From: Sphingomonas sp. Leaf339
GTDB taxonomy: Bacteria; Pseudomonadota; Alphaproteobacteria; Sphingomonadales; Sphingomonadaceae
DNA length: 64,000 nt
Direction: 5' to 3'
Assembly (NCBI RefSeq): GCF_001426195.1
Contig: NZ_LMRS01000001.1
Span: 808,501 to 872,500, forward strand
Positions 38,854-48,175 of the stretch are shown one piece after another. Below the pieces are notes generated by a model, which was not told the DNA's origin, made no database searches, and saw only the letters and a list, made by a program, of their open reading frames with translations. The first letter of the stretch is position 1, and every line of letters starts with the position of its first letter. Position numbers and translations under genes: made by a program.

Positions 38854-40475
38854 TTATTCGTCAGGGCAACGAGATAGCGCCGCCGCCATCGCTGCCGCCG
38901 ATCGCCGGTGGGGTCGCGGATGAGGCGGTAATCGCCGGTAGCGACTTTTTGGCGCCCGAACCGGGTGTTAGCGACGTGGTCGTGCCGCAACTGGTGTTGC
39001 CTTATGGTTTTGCGCGCAAGTTCGGCGTTGTGGTGCAGCCGACCGGTCCCGACTCGCTGTTCACCGTGGCATTACGCGATGGCGCCGATCCAAAGGCGCT
39101 GCTGGAGGCACGGCGATATCTGGCACAGCCGTTCGACGTCACGATCGTCGACGCACCGGCGTTCGACCGGTTGTTGTCGGATGCCTATGCCATGGACGGT
39201 CAGGCGACCGCGCTGGCCGCGGTCGGCATGGGAGACGAGCTCGACTTGCTTGCCGGCGACCTGCCGACGGCCGAAGATCTGCTTGATACCGCCGACGATG
39301 CACCGGCCATCCGCCTCATCAATGGCGTCATTGCCGATGCGACGCGTAACGGCGTGTCGGATATCCATATCGAGCCATATGAAACCGGGCTTGTCGTTCG
39401 TATGCGGATCGACGGCGTGCTGCGTGAGACGATGCGGATGCCGCCGCACGTCGCGCCAGTGGTCGTCAGCCGCATCAAGGTGATGGCACGCCTCGACATC
39501 GCCGAGCGGCGAGTGCCGCAGGACGGGCGCATGGGCCTCACGCTGGGTGGCAAGCTGCTCGACGTCCGCGTTTCGACCTTGCCCAGTCGGGCGGGCGAGC
39601 GCGTCGTGCTGCGTATCCTGGACAAGGACAACGCCGGCATCAATCTCGATGCGCTGGGCATGCCGCCAGCGATGCTGAAAATCTGGCAGGAGGTTCTGGC
39701 CGAGCCGAACGGCATTGTCCTCGTCACCGGGCCGACGGGATCGGGCAAGACGACAAGCCTTTATGCAAGCTTGCGTCTGTTGAACGACGGCAGCCGCAAT
39801 ATCCTGACGGTCGAAGACCCGGTGGAATATGCCGTCGATGGCATCGGCCAGACACAGGTAAATGCCAAGGTCGGGCTCACTTTTGCGGCAGGCTTGCGTG
39901 CCATCCTGCGGCAGGACCCCGACGTCGTGATGGTCGGCGAAATTCGTGATCGCGAGACGGCGGAGATCGCGGTGCAGGCATCGCTGACTGGGCATCTAGT
40001 GCTGTCGACGGTCCATACCAACGACGCGATCGGCGCAATCACGCGGATGCGCGACATGAAGGTCGAACCGTTCCTGCTCGCCTCCACGTTGCGCGCCGTC
40101 GTGGCTCAACGGCTGGTGAGGCGGCTTTGCCCGTCCTGCCGAAAGCCAGTGCCCGCGGCAGGAACGGTGGCGCTGTTGCTGGGGCTGGAACCGACCGATA
40201 CGGTGTTCACGGCCGTTGGTTGCGACCAGTGTGGGCATAGCGGCTACAAGGGCCGGATTGGCGTGTACGAGGCCGTGCGCGTCGACGACACGATCCGCCG
40301 TCTCATCAATGAAGGTGGCGACGAACGGGCGATTGCCGATCACGCATTCCGCCGCGTGCCCGATCTTGCCCATGCTGCGCGCGATCTGGTCCGTGCCGGC
40401 CAGACGACGCCGGAAGAAGCCGTGCGGGTGTCGCGGCGTGACATGACTGACGTGCCGGAACCGGTCGATGCGTAA
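38850..40475 (+). CDS. gspE: Type II secretion system ATPase GspE
   Basis: GspE is the cytosolic hexameric ATPase that drives pseudopilus assembly. The 541-residue protein has Walker A GPTGSGKT (294-301), an Asp box (ILTVEDPVEY), Walker B (DPDVVMVGEIRD) and the His box (TGHLVLSTVHTND). A four-cysteine zinc loop follows (CPSCRKP ... CDQCGHSGYKGR). The N1E domain binding GspL precedes these. The start overlaps the gspD stop by 4 bp. Confidence 0.97.
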   Translation: MIIRQGNEIAPPPSLPPIAGGVADEAVIAGSDFLAPEPGVSDVVVPQLVLPYGFARKFGVVVQPTGPDSLFTVALRDGADPKALLEARRYLAQPFDVTIVDAPAFDRLLSDAYAMDGQATALAAVGMGDELDLLAGDLPTAEDLLDTADDAPAIRLINGVIADATRNGVSDIHIEPYETGLVVRMRIDGVLRETMRMPPHVAPVVVSRIKVMARLDIAERRVPQDGRMGLTLGGKLLDVRVSTLPSRAGERVVLRILDKDNAGINLDALGMPPAMLKIWQEVLAEPNGIVLVTGPTGSGKTTSLYASLRLLNDGSRNILTVEDPVEYAVDGIGQTQVNAKVGLTFAAGLRAILRQDPDVVMVGEIRDRETAEIAVQASLTGHLVLSTVHTNDAIGAITRMRDMKVEPFLLASTLRAVVAQRLVRRLCPSCRKPVPAAGTVALLLGLEPTDTVFTAVGCDQCGHSGYKGRIGVYEAVRVDDTIRRLINEGGDERAIADHAFRRVPDLAHAARDLVRAGQTTPEEAVRVSRRDMTDVPEPVDA

Positions 40476-40506
40476 GACCGCCGTCGATTATAGCGCAGCA
40501 TAGCCG

Positions 40507-41730
40507 GTGGCTGATTTCAACTACATCGCGATCGACACGCGCGGCGCGGAAAAGCGCGGTCATGTCGCTGCGCCCGATCTGGATGCCGCGCGCGTGTCGC
40601 TGGGCCGGCAGAAACTGTACGTCGTCAAGATCGAGTCCGGATCGCCGCCGACAGTGCGCGGCCGCCCGCTCTTTGGTCTGCAGCTAGGCCGCGCCAAGAT
40701 GAGCGTAAAGCATCTGACGCTGTTCACGCGTCAGCTTGCGACCCTCAACCGCGTGTCACCACTGGAGGAGTCGCTCCGCACCATCACGAAGCAGACCGAG
40801 CAGGACAATGTCCGCGGCATCGTCAGCATCGTTCATGCCGGCGTAGTCGAGGGGCGGCGGCTGGCCGATTCTATGGCGCGTGAGCCGAAAAGTTTCCCGC
40901 CGCTATACCGTGCGATGGTCGCGGCAGGCGAAAGCTCGGGCACGCTGCCGACGATCCTCGACCGGCTGGCTGCGCTACTGGAACGGCAGGCGGAGATTCG
41001 CGGCAAGCTGATTACCGCGCTTGCCTATCCCGCCATCTTGGCGGTCGTCGCGCTGGGTGTCGTCACCGCGCTGATGATGTTCGTCGTGCCCCAGGTGGTC
41101 GAACAGTTCGACACGGTGGGCCAGGAATTGCCGCTGCTGACGCGGATGGTCATCGCCTTGTCGGACTTCCTCGTCGGCTGGTGGTGGGTGGCGCTCATGG
41201 CTCTTGCGCTGGGCGGGGTCGCGATGTGGCGTTTGCTGAAGGAGCCGGCGATCCGCCTGTCGTTCGACAGCTGGCTGCTCCGCATCCCCCTGCTCGGACG
41301 ATTGCTCCGCGATCTCCACGCCGCACGGATGGCGCGAACATTGGGCACAATGGTCGCCAGTCGATTGCCGCTTCTCGAAGGGCTGACGCTAACGGCCGGA
41401 ACGATCCATAATCGTCGGTTGCGCGTCGCGTCCGATGATCTGGTTGATGCGATCCGTGGGGGTGGCAGCCTGTCGGCGGCGATGCGGCGGGCAGGGGTGT
41501 TCCCGCCGCTGCTCACCTATCTGGCGGCGTCGGGCGAGGCAGCAGGGCGGCTGGACGAGATGCTGGAACGCGCGGCCGATTATCTGGAACGCGAGTTCGA
41601 TCGTTTCACCGCCACAGCGCTGTCGCTGCTGGAACCGGCAATCATCGTCGTGATGGGCGGTATAGTCGCGACGATCGTGCTATCGATCCTGTTGCCGATC
41701 CTCCAGCTCAACACGTTGGCCGGGGGATAG
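40507..41730 (+). CDS. gspF: Type II secretion system inner-membrane protein GspF
   Basis: The 407-residue protein has two repeated GspF domains, each with long helices: FTRQLATLNRVSPLEESLRT and, later, MARTLGTMVASRLPLLEGLT. Three membrane segments (ILAVVALGVVTALMMFVVP, WWWVALMALALGGVAMW, IIVVMGGIVATIVLSILLP) are visible. It starts with GTG at 40507, the only start consistent with the family beginning MADFNYIAID. It forms the platform with GspL and GspM. Confidence 0.96.
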   Translation: MADFNYIAIDTRGAEKRGHVAAPDLDAARVSLGRQKLYVVKIESGSPPTVRGRPLFGLQLGRAKMSVKHLTLFTRQLATLNRVSPLEESLRTITKQTEQDNVRGIVSIVHAGVVEGRRLADSMAREPKSFPPLYRAMVAAGESSGTLPTILDRLAALLERQAEIRGKLITALAYPAILAVVALGVVTALMMFVVPQVVEQFDTVGQELPLLTRMVIALSDFLVGWWWVALMALALGGVAMWRLLKEPAIRLSFDSWLLRIPLLGRLLRDLHAARMARTLGTMVASRLPLLEGLTLTAGTIHNRRLRVASDDLVDAIRGGGSLSAAMRRAGVFPPLLTYLAASGEAAGRLDEMLERAADYLEREFDRFTATALSLLEPAIIVVMGGIVATIVLSILLPILQLNTLAGG

Positions 41731-41736
41731 GCGCCA

Positions 41737-42225
41737 ATGAGAGGTTTCATGCGTACCGAATCGAATAAGAACCACCGCCGCGAAACCGGCCTCAAGCCCG
41801 TAAAGCGGTCCGCCGAACAAGGCTTCACGTTGGTCGAATTGATGGTCGTGATCGTCATTATCGGCCTGCTCGCCACGATCGTCGCACTGAACGTGCTGCC
41901 ATCGGGCGATACCGCGCGCATACAGAAGGCGAAGGCCGACATCGCGCAGATCGAGGGTGGGTTGGAGCTGTTCAAACTTCAAAACGTGAATTTCCCGACG
42001 ACCACGCAAGGGTTGCAGGCGCTGGTAACGGCGCCTTCCGGCCTCGCCGATCCGTCCCGTTATCAGCAAGGCGGCTATCTGAAGCGCCTGCCCGACGATC
42101 CATGGGGTCGACCGTATCTCTATGCCTCGCCTGGCCAGCATGGTGAAGCCGACGTCTGGACCTATGGCGCAGATGGCAAGGAAGGCGGCGAGGGGATCAA
42201 TGCCGATATCGGTAGCTGGCAGTAA
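41737..42225 (+). CDS. gspG: Type II secretion system major pseudopilin GspG
   Basis: The 162-residue prepilin has the class III cleavage site G29/F30 (EQGFTLVELMVVIVIIGLLA), with the conserved Glu at +5. The leader is unusually long (29 residues), and a shorter start at residue 5 is possible. The C-terminal part (TTTQGLQALV, GGYLKRLPDDPWGRPYLY, DVWTYGADGKEGGEG) includes the calcium-binding loop typical of GspG. The prepilin peptidase GspO/PilD must be encoded elsewhere. Confidence 0.97.
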   Translation: MRGFMRTESNKNHRRETGLKPVKRSAEQGFTLVELMVVIVIIGLLATIVALNVLPSGDTARIQKAKADIAQIEGGLELFKLQNVNFPTTTQGLQALVTAPSGLADPSRYQQGGYLKRLPDDPWGRPYLYASPGQHGEADVWTYGADGKEGGEGINADIGSWQ

Positions 42226-42703
42226 CCGCCCCCTGATGTCGCCCGCTCGCGCCGACGCGCGGCAGGGCGGCTTCACGCTGGTCGAATTGATGGTCGTCAT
42301 CACCATTATCGGTCTGGCGTCCGCCGTGGCGGCGTTCGCGATGCCTGATCCGCGCGGACGGGTACTCGACGAAGGATTGCGTTTTGCCGCCCGCGTCCGC
42401 GCCGCTCGCGACATCGCGGTGGTCGAGGCGCGGCCCGTCAGCCTGTGGGTGACCGGCGGCGGTTATGGCTTTGACCGGCGGCTGGGCGGCACATGGCGGC
42501 CAGTTGCGGAAAAGCCGCTGCGAGTGGAGCGATGGTCGGAAGATACCCGCGCGATTTTGCCGGACGCAAGCGGACGGGTGCGCGTCACCTTCGACCCTAC
42601 CGGTATCGCGGATCGCAGCATCGACATTCGCCTGACACGGAGTGGCGTCGATGCACTGATCCGGATCGGCGCGGATGGCGAGGTGCGTGCCGATGCGCAG
42701 TGA
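42200..42703 (+). CDS. gspH: Type II secretion system minor pseudopilin GspH
   Basis: From ATG 42200 (AGGGG upstream, overlapping the gspG end by 26 bp) it has 167 residues; ATG 42236 gives 155 and a shorter leader. The prepilin site is QGG/FTLVELMVVITIIGLASA. The rest (GLRFAARVRAARDIAVVEARPVSLWV, GVDALIRIGADGEV) fits the small GspH domain. Its stop overlaps gspI. Confidence 0.88.
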   Translation: MPISVAGSNRPLMSPARADARQGGFTLVELMVVITIIGLASAVAAFAMPDPRGRVLDEGLRFAARVRAARDIAVVEARPVSLWVTGGGYGFDRRLGGTWRPVAEKPLRVERWSEDTRAILPDASGRVRVTFDPTGIADRSIDIRLTRSGVDALIRIGADGEVRADAQ

Positions 42704-43082
42704 GCGCGGCTTTACGCTGATCGAGATCATGGTCGCGCTGGCGGTGTTCAGCCTTGCGGTGCTGGCGCTTCTCCGGCTGGAAAGCGCCACCGTGCGCGGC
42801 GCCGGCCTGATCGACGAATCGATGGTGGCGCAAATGGTGGCTCGCAACGTCGCGCTAGATGCGCTGACCGAGGCACAGCCGCCCGCACCGGGCCGCACCA
42901 GCGGAGCCGAAGTGAACGGCGGCCGCGCGTGGCGCTGGACACGGCAAGTATCACCAACCGGCGATCCCACCGTTGTGCGGATCGACGTCGCGGTCGCCAG
43001 CCGCTCCGGACAGATAGTCGGCCGCATCATGATGATCCGACCGCCCAGCGCAGCGGCGCCGGTCGTTGGCGCGCCATCATGA
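42693..43082 (+). CDS. gspI: Type II secretion system minor pseudopilin GspI
   Basis: From ATG 42693 the product has 129 residues, with a short leader MRSERG cleaved before FTLIEIMVALAVFSLAVLAL. The motif VAQMVARNVALDALTE matches GspI, which forms the pseudopilus tip with GspJ and GspK. It overlaps gspH by 11 bp and gspJ by 4 bp. Confidence 0.92.
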   Translation: MRSERGFTLIEIMVALAVFSLAVLALLRLESATVRGAGLIDESMVAQMVARNVALDALTEAQPPAPGRTSGAEVNGGRAWRWTRQVSPTGDPTVVRIDVAVASRSGQIVGRIMMIRPPSAAAPVVGAPS

Positions 43083-43738
43083 ATCGTACCCGGTCAGAGG
43101 GCGGCTTTACCCTAGTCGAGGTGATGGTTGCGCTGATGATCTTTGGCATGATTGCCGCTGCCGGTGTCGCTATCCTGTCGTTCAGTATCCGGGCCCAGGC
43201 CGCGACTGCTACGCGGCTGGACGATGCATCGGCGCTGGCACGGACCGTCTCGGCCCTGTCGGCGGACCTTGCCCAGGCGAATACCCGTGCCGCGCGTGAT
43301 GAAGGTGGCACCTTGCGACCGGCCTTTGTCGGCGAAGCGGCGACGCTCGAACTGGTGCGCGGCGGCTGGACCAATATCGACGCGGCCGCACGGGCGGGCG
43401 AGCAGAAGGTCTTCTGGCAGATCTCGGATGGCTCGCTGGTACGGATCGGCTATCCACATCTCGACGGCGCGGTGGCGTTGCCGCCGACGACGATGCTCGC
43501 GGAGGTACGTAGCCTGCGCTGGCGATATCGGTATGCCGGCGCCTGGAGCGACCGGTGGGATGGAGCAGCGGGTGTTCCACTGCCGCAGGCGGTCGAACTG
43601 ACGCTCGATCGGGGCGAGCGGCCAGGTTACCGCGCCATGTTCCTTGTCGGCACCGGCTATACAGGCACGTTGCCGGGATCGCCTCCCGGCGCCACCCCTA
43701 CGTCCACACCGCCGCCGGTAAACCCCGGTGCGAACTGA
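43079..43738 (+). CDS. gspJ: Type II secretion system minor pseudopilin GspJ
   Basis: The ATG at 43079 overlaps the gspI stop (ATGA). The 219-residue product has the prepilin site EGG/FTLVEVMVALMIFGMIAAAG and FLVGTGYTG near the end. ELTLDRGERPGYRAMFLV is a GspJ-like final strand region. A Pro/Thr tail (TPTSTPPPVNPGAN) closes the protein. The frame is open further upstream only inside gspI. Confidence 0.93.
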   Translation: MNRTRSEGGFTLVEVMVALMIFGMIAAAGVAILSFSIRAQAATATRLDDASALARTVSALSADLAQANTRAARDEGGTLRPAFVGEAATLELVRGGWTNIDAAARAGEQKVFWQISDGSLVRIGYPHLDGAVALPPTTMLAEVRSLRWRYRYAGAWSDRWDGAAGVPLPQAVELTLDRGERPGYRAMFLVGTGYTGTLPGSPPGATPTSTPPPVNPGAN

Positions 43739-44699
43739 GGCGCCCCATGAGCGTGGTGCGGCATTGCTTACCGTGCTCATGCTGGTTGCGGTGATCGCGG
43801 TGATGGCGGGGGCGGCACTGGAGAAGCTGCGGCTATCGACGCGGTTGGCCGGCAATGCTGCCAACACTGAGCAGATTCGTGCCTATGCCGTGGCGGCGGA
43901 GGCAATGGCGGGGGTACGGATCGGCGGCTTGCTGAACGCTAATCGCCAGCGGGTGACGCTTGCTGGCGGATGGAGCGGGAAACCGTTCGGATTTCCACTG
44001 CCTGGCGGAGGCATGGCCACCGCGCGTGTTACCGATGGCGCCAATTGCTTCAATCTAAACGGGCTCGTGCTGCGAACCGGCAGCGTTTTTTCCAGCAATC
44101 CAGTGCAACGAGCGCAGTTCACCCGACTGATGCGGTTGATCGGTGTTCCCACGCAAGTGGCGGATCAGATTGCGGCGGGTGCCTCCGACTGGATCGACAC
44201 CGATACTGACCAGCAAGCTAACGGGGCGGAAGATGCGCGTTATACCGGCCAGCAGGTCGGATATCGCACCGCGGGCACATTGATGGGCGACCCGAGCGAA
44301 TTGCGCGCGATCGCCGGGGTGACGCCGGAAATCTACGCGCAGGTCCGGCCCTGGATATGCACCTTGCCGCAGGCATTACCGGCACGGATGAACGTCAACA
44401 CGCTGTTGCCTGAACAGGCTCCTCTACTCGCGATGCTGGCGCAGGATACCGTGTCGATAAACGCCGCGCGGCAGATGCTGCTGCGCCGTCCCTTGCAGGG
44501 TTGGGCTAATCCCGCACAGGTTTGGGAAGGGACCGGCTCCCCAACGGATGGCGCGAACCAGCTCGGGACGCGTTCCGAATGGTTCAATCTGGCGATCGAT
44601 GTGGCAATTCCGGGGGCGCAGCTGGAAGAACGTGCATTGGTTGATGCGACAAGGCTTCCCGTGCGGCTCGTGGCGCGGCAATGGGGGGAAGATACATGA
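43728..44699 (+). CDS. gspK: Type II secretion system minor pseudopilin GspK
   Basis: GspK caps the pseudopilus tip. The 323-residue protein starts with GTG at 43728, overlapping the gspJ stop. Its prepilin site is ERG/AALLTVLMLVAVIAVMAGAA; as usual in GspK the +5 Glu is missing. The large alpha-helical insertion is seen (QFTRLMRLIGVPTQVADQIA, DWIDTDTDQQANGAED), together with the MNVNTLLPEQAPLLAML SAM-like segment. Confidence 0.94.
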   Translation: MRTEAPHERGAALLTVLMLVAVIAVMAGAALEKLRLSTRLAGNAANTEQIRAYAVAAEAMAGVRIGGLLNANRQRVTLAGGWSGKPFGFPLPGGGMATARVTDGANCFNLNGLVLRTGSVFSSNPVQRAQFTRLMRLIGVPTQVADQIAAGASDWIDTDTDQQANGAEDARYTGQQVGYRTAGTLMGDPSELRAIAGVTPEIYAQVRPWICTLPQALPARMNVNTLLPEQAPLLAMLAQDTVSINAARQMLLRRPLQGWANPAQVWEGTGSPTDGANQLGTRSEWFNLAIDVAIPGAQLEERALVDATRLPVRLVARQWGEDT

Positions 44700-45778
44700 C
44701 CACGCTTCTGTTCCTTCCTGCCGGTGACATCGGCTTTCGCTGGATGCGATTCGGCGATGTTGGGCTAATGGCGCGTGGCGAGGGTATTCCCGCTGGCGAA
44801 GATCCGGTGATCGCCGTCGCGCCCGCCGATGCGGTGACATTGCATTGGGCGGACCTTCCGACGCGTTCCATCGCGCAGGCGACAGCCGCCGCGCGCATCC
44901 TCGCCGCCGAGGCCAGCGCCGCCCCGCCAGGAGAATTGCACGTCGCGATCGGACAGGAGGACAAATCGGACGGCACCGACCGGCCGATCGCTGTTGTCGG
45001 AACGGCGGCCATGCGAGACTGGCTCGAGATGTTGGCGCGTGTTGGTGTCGATCCAGTTGCTATGGTGCCGGCTCCGATGCTGTTGCCCCGCCCGGACGAA
45101 GGATATTGGCAGGCGACGATTGCCGGACAGGCGCTGGTGAGGGGAAGGACGAGCGGTTTCGCCGATGAGACGCGGCTGACCGAGCTGGTGACAATGGGTC
45201 ATTCTCTGACCGCTCTGACGCATGAACCGCTGGATCAGGCGATTGCCGCTGCTGCCCTATCGCCATCCCTCGATCTGCGGCAAGGGATGTTCGCCCGGCG
45301 GCGTCGCTTGGCTGTCGATTGGCGATTGATCCGGCGATTGGCGGTATTGGGTGTGGCGATCGTCGGCGTGACGCTCGCGATTTCGCTTGTCCGGCTGGCC
45401 AAATACAGCTTTGCAGCCGATGCGCTGGAGGCGCGGGCGAATGCTCTGGCTGCGACAGGCTTGCCGCGGGGCGAAACGGTCACCGACGCCGATCGCCAGC
45501 TGAGTGAACGGACGGGCCGCGTGATCGGGCCGGGGTTGGGCTTCTCCACCACGACCGCCGCCGCCTTCGCGGCGGTCCGCGCCGTTCCGGGGACCGAAGT
45601 GACCGCGATCGATTTTGCCGCCAATGGCGAACTGCGCCTGACCGTCGCGACGGAGCGTGAGGCGCTAGCGACCGATCTGAAACGCGCGCTGGAGGCGGCG
45701 GGCTTTGCCGTACAGGCCAGCGTGTTTCAGGCATCCGGCAGCCGGGTGACCGGCGACATGACGGTGCGCGCCCGATGA
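44696..45778 (+). CDS. gspL: Type II secretion system protein GspL
   Basis: From ATG 44696 (GGGGGAAG upstream; overlaps the gspK stop by 4 bp) the product has 360 residues. The N-terminal actin-like cytosolic domain binds GspE. A membrane helix (LAVLGVAIVGVTLAISLVRL, about residue 220) and a small periplasmic ferredoxin-like domain follow. Sequence conservation in GspL is low, so position in the operon carries much of the call. Confidence 0.9.
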   Translation: MTTLLFLPAGDIGFRWMRFGDVGLMARGEGIPAGEDPVIAVAPADAVTLHWADLPTRSIAQATAAARILAAEASAAPPGELHVAIGQEDKSDGTDRPIAVVGTAAMRDWLEMLARVGVDPVAMVPAPMLLPRPDEGYWQATIAGQALVRGRTSGFADETRLTELVTMGHSLTALTHEPLDQAIAAAALSPSLDLRQGMFARRRRLAVDWRLIRRLAVLGVAIVGVTLAISLVRLAKYSFAADALEARANALAATGLPRGETVTDADRQLSERTGRVIGPGLGFSTTTAAAFAAVRAVPGTEVTAIDFAANGELRLTVATEREALATDLKRALEAAGFAVQASVFQASGSRVTGDMTVRAR

Positions 45779-46251
45779 CCACACTGCGTAGTTGGTTCGA
45801 TGGCCGATCAAAACGCGAGCAGCGGTTGCTGCTGGTGATGACGGCGCTGGCAGCGATCACGATCGTCTGGGGACTCGTGATCCGGCCGATGAGCGATATG
45901 ATGGCCGGCGCGCGGGAGCGGCATGCGGCGGCGGTCGTGCGCTTCGGCGAAACCGCGGCTCGGGTGGATGCGCTGCGTGACGCACGAGCGGCGCGGGTAC
46001 CGCTTCTCACGGGATCGCTGGCGGATGCGGTGCGTGCCCGCGCCGATCAGGCCGGGCTTCCGATCGCGAGTCTCGATCCGGACGGCAATGACGGCGTTCA
46101 GATCTCCATCCAGTCTGCAAAGGGCTCGGCCCTGACCGCATGGCTGGCTCGACTGGAACGAGCCGGGATCGTCGTGGAGAGCGCGGCCCTGACTGATAAC
46201 GGCGACCGTACCGTGGCCGGTCGGCTGGTATTGCGGCGGCGGGCGGCATGA
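45775..46251 (+). CDS. gspM: Type II secretion system protein GspM
   Basis: The 158-residue protein has one N-terminal membrane helix (LLLVMTALAAITIVWGLVI, after a basic start SKREQRLL) and a small periplasmic domain, the GspM layout. It joins gspL and gspN by ATGA overlaps. GspM stabilises GspL in the platform. Confidence 0.9.
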   Translation: MTTLRSWFDGRSKREQRLLLVMTALAAITIVWGLVIRPMSDMMAGARERHAAAVVRFGETAARVDALRDARAARVPLLTGSLADAVRARADQAGLPIASLDPDGNDGVQISIQSAKGSALTAWLARLERAGIVVESAALTDNGDRTVAGRLVLRRRAA

Positions 46252-46973
46252 GGCGTATTCGACTTTCCACCGCCCCGGCCGTGTTGTTTGGTGCGATGCT
46301 GCTCATCTGCGTGATCGTATTTCTGCCGATGCGACTGGTGCTGGGTTGGGCGGGCGCGGGCGAACAAGGATTGCTCGCACGATCCGTTACAGGAACGATC
46401 TGGGGATCGACCTTGCGTGAGGCGCGGTTTGGCGATCTGGCGATGGGCGATCTGTCCGCCCGTTTGTCGCCGCTTCCCTTGCTGGCCGGACGAGCGACGA
46501 TGATGTTGACCGGGCCGGGCGGCACAGGCGCGCCGCCGCTGTCGGGAAATGCTTTTGTCAGCCGTCATGGCTACGGCATCGGCAGCATGACCGCTCGGAT
46601 CGCCACTGGACGGGCGTTTCAGCCGTTGCCGGTCACCAGTCTCGATTTGGATGAGGTAACAGTACGGTTCGAGGATGATCGCTGCGTTGCGGCTGAGGGA
46701 AGGGTGCGTGCGGCGCTGACGGGCGATGTTGCCGGTATTGGCGTCCCGCCCTCCGTCGCTGGCGTGGCGCGGTGTGATGCGGGCGCGTTGGTGTTGCCGC
46801 TGTCAAGTCAGGCAGGAACGGAGTCGGTCACGCTGCGTATCGGTGGCGATGGACGCTATCGTGCCGACCTGTCGATCCGGCCAAGCGACCCTGTCGCCGC
46901 GACTCGGCTGGAGGCGGTGGGCTTCGTTCGCGGCAGCGACGGCTATGCTCTTTCGGTTGAAGGAAGTCTGTGA
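46248..46973 (+). CDS. gspN: Type II secretion system protein GspN
   Basis: The 241-residue protein has one N-terminal membrane helix (VLFGAMLLICVIVFLPMRLVL) and a periplasmic part with VTGTIWGSTLREARFGDLAMGDLSARLSPLPLL, the typical GspN start. It is the last gene of the operon. GspN is present in only some T2SS and its role is not settled. The next feature is tRNA-His. Confidence 0.9.
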   Translation: MRRIRLSTAPAVLFGAMLLICVIVFLPMRLVLGWAGAGEQGLLARSVTGTIWGSTLREARFGDLAMGDLSARLSPLPLLAGRATMMLTGPGGTGAPPLSGNAFVSRHGYGIGSMTARIATGRAFQPLPVTSLDLDEVTVRFEDDRCVAAEGRVRAALTGDVAGIGVPPSVAGVARCDAGALVLPLSSQAGTESVTLRIGGDGRYRADLSIRPSDPVAATRLEAVGFVRGSDGYALSVEGSL

Positions 46974-46977
46974 CCGC

Positions 46978-47005
46978 TTGACGGTCGGCGGGTCGTGCCG
47001 CTAGA
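46978..47005 (+). promoter_or_regulatory. Promoter of tRNA-His
   Basis: TTGACG (46978-46983) and GCTAGA (47000-47005) are spaced by 16 bp and end 15 bp before the tRNA. The -35 box lies immediately after gspN. Confidence 0.5.
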
Positions 47006-47020
47006 GGCTCCAACCTTCGC

Positions 47021-47098
47021 GGCGACCGTAGTTCAATTGGTTAGAGCGTCGGCTTGTGATGCCGGAAGTTGCGGGTTCAAGTCCCGTCGGTCGCCCCA
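47021..47098 (+). tRNA. tRNA-His (anticodon GUG)
   Basis: The extra G at -1 (47021) faces C73 (47095), the mark of tRNA-His. The acceptor arms GCGACCG (47022-47028) and CGGTCGC (47088-47094) pair fully, and CCA is encoded. The anticodon loop TTGTGAT gives GTG. Confidence 0.97.
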
Positions 47099-47125
47099 CT
47101 ATTTCTCTTCCCCCGGACATTCGCG

Positions 47126-48175
47126 ATGACCCATGACTGGGGTTTCCCCGATTTCGACGACCATGAAGGCGTCCACCTGTTCACCGATCCCGCCTCCGGG
47201 TTGAGGGCGGTTGTCGCGATCCATTCCACCAAGCTTGGCCCTGCTGCGGGCGGTGTTCGTTTTTGGCATTACGCCGACAGCGACCGCGCCATCACCGATG
47301 CACTGCGCTTGTCGCGCGGCATGAGTTTCAAGAATGCGATGGCCGGTTTGGAGCTTGGCGGCGGAAAGGGGGTCGTGCTGGCGGCGAACCTCGGCGATAC
47401 GATCACCACCGATCAACTGGAGGCCTTTGGTCGTGTCGTCGAGTCGCTTGGCGGGAGATATGTAACCGCTGAAGATGTCGGCATGTCCGAAGCGCGGATG
47501 AAGGTGATCGCCGGGCAGACGCGCTACGTCTCTGGATTGCCGGTGGCGAGCGGTGCGGCGGGCGGCGATCCAGGACCTTACACGGCGCATGGCGTATATC
47601 TGGGTGTGAAGGCGGCTGCTGCGCGTGGTCTGGGTGCGACTAATATGAAGGGCGTACGTGTCGCCGTTCAGGGCCTGGGCTCCGTCGGTGGCGGCTTGGC
47701 CCGGCTGTTGGCAAAAGACGGTGCGATCCTGACATTGGCGGACGTGAACGAAGGCCGCGCGCAGGCGCTCGCTGGCGAACTTGGAGCGACGTCTGTGCCG
47801 CCGGAGGCGATCCTGGTGCAGGACGTCGACATATTCAGTCCGAATGCATTGGGCGCGATCCTGACGGAGCAGTCGATCGGCGAACTCAAGGCCAAGGTGA
47901 TTGCCGGCGGCGCCAACAACCAACTTGCCACGCGGGCCGATGGGTTGCGCGTGCATGAGCGTGGCGTTCTATATGCACCCGACTATGTCATCAATGCGGG
48001 CGGCATCATCAACGTCGGTCTCGAATATCTCGGCCATGGTGACGAGGCCGAGGTAATGACACGCATCGCGACCATACCCGACCGACTTAACGAAGTCTGG
48101 GCCGAGAGTGACCGATCGAGTCTACCGGCGTCCGATGTGGCCGACCAGATCGCGCGGCGACTGATCGGGCGCTAG
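47126..48175 (+). CDS. Glu/Leu/Phe/Val dehydrogenase family, leucine/valine-type
   Basis: From ATG 47126 the 349-residue protein matches leucine/valine dehydrogenases, which deaminate branched amino acids with NAD+. It shows KLGPAAGGVRFWHY, LSRGMSFKNAMAGLELGGGKGVV (with the catalytic Lys in GGGKG), TAEDVGMSEARM and the Rossmann motif VQGLGSVGGGLARLL (about residue 180). DYVINAGGIINVGLEY follows near residue 290. The TAG stop lies inside a CTAG that is the left copy of the IS481-type target site. It is only 27 bp past tRNA-His. Confidence 0.92.
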   Translation: MTHDWGFPDFDDHEGVHLFTDPASGLRAVVAIHSTKLGPAAGGVRFWHYADSDRAITDALRLSRGMSFKNAMAGLELGGGKGVVLAANLGDTITTDQLEAFGRVVESLGGRYVTAEDVGMSEARMKVIAGQTRYVSGLPVASGAAGGDPGPYTAHGVYLGVKAAAARGLGATNMKGVRVAVQGLGSVGGGLARLLAKDGAILTLADVNEGRAQALAGELGATSVPPEAILVQDVDIFSPNALGAILTEQSIGELKAKVIAGGANNQLATRADGLRVHERGVLYAPDYVINAGGIINVGLEYLGHGDEAEVMTRIATIPDRLNEVWAESDRSSLPASDVADQIARRLIGR

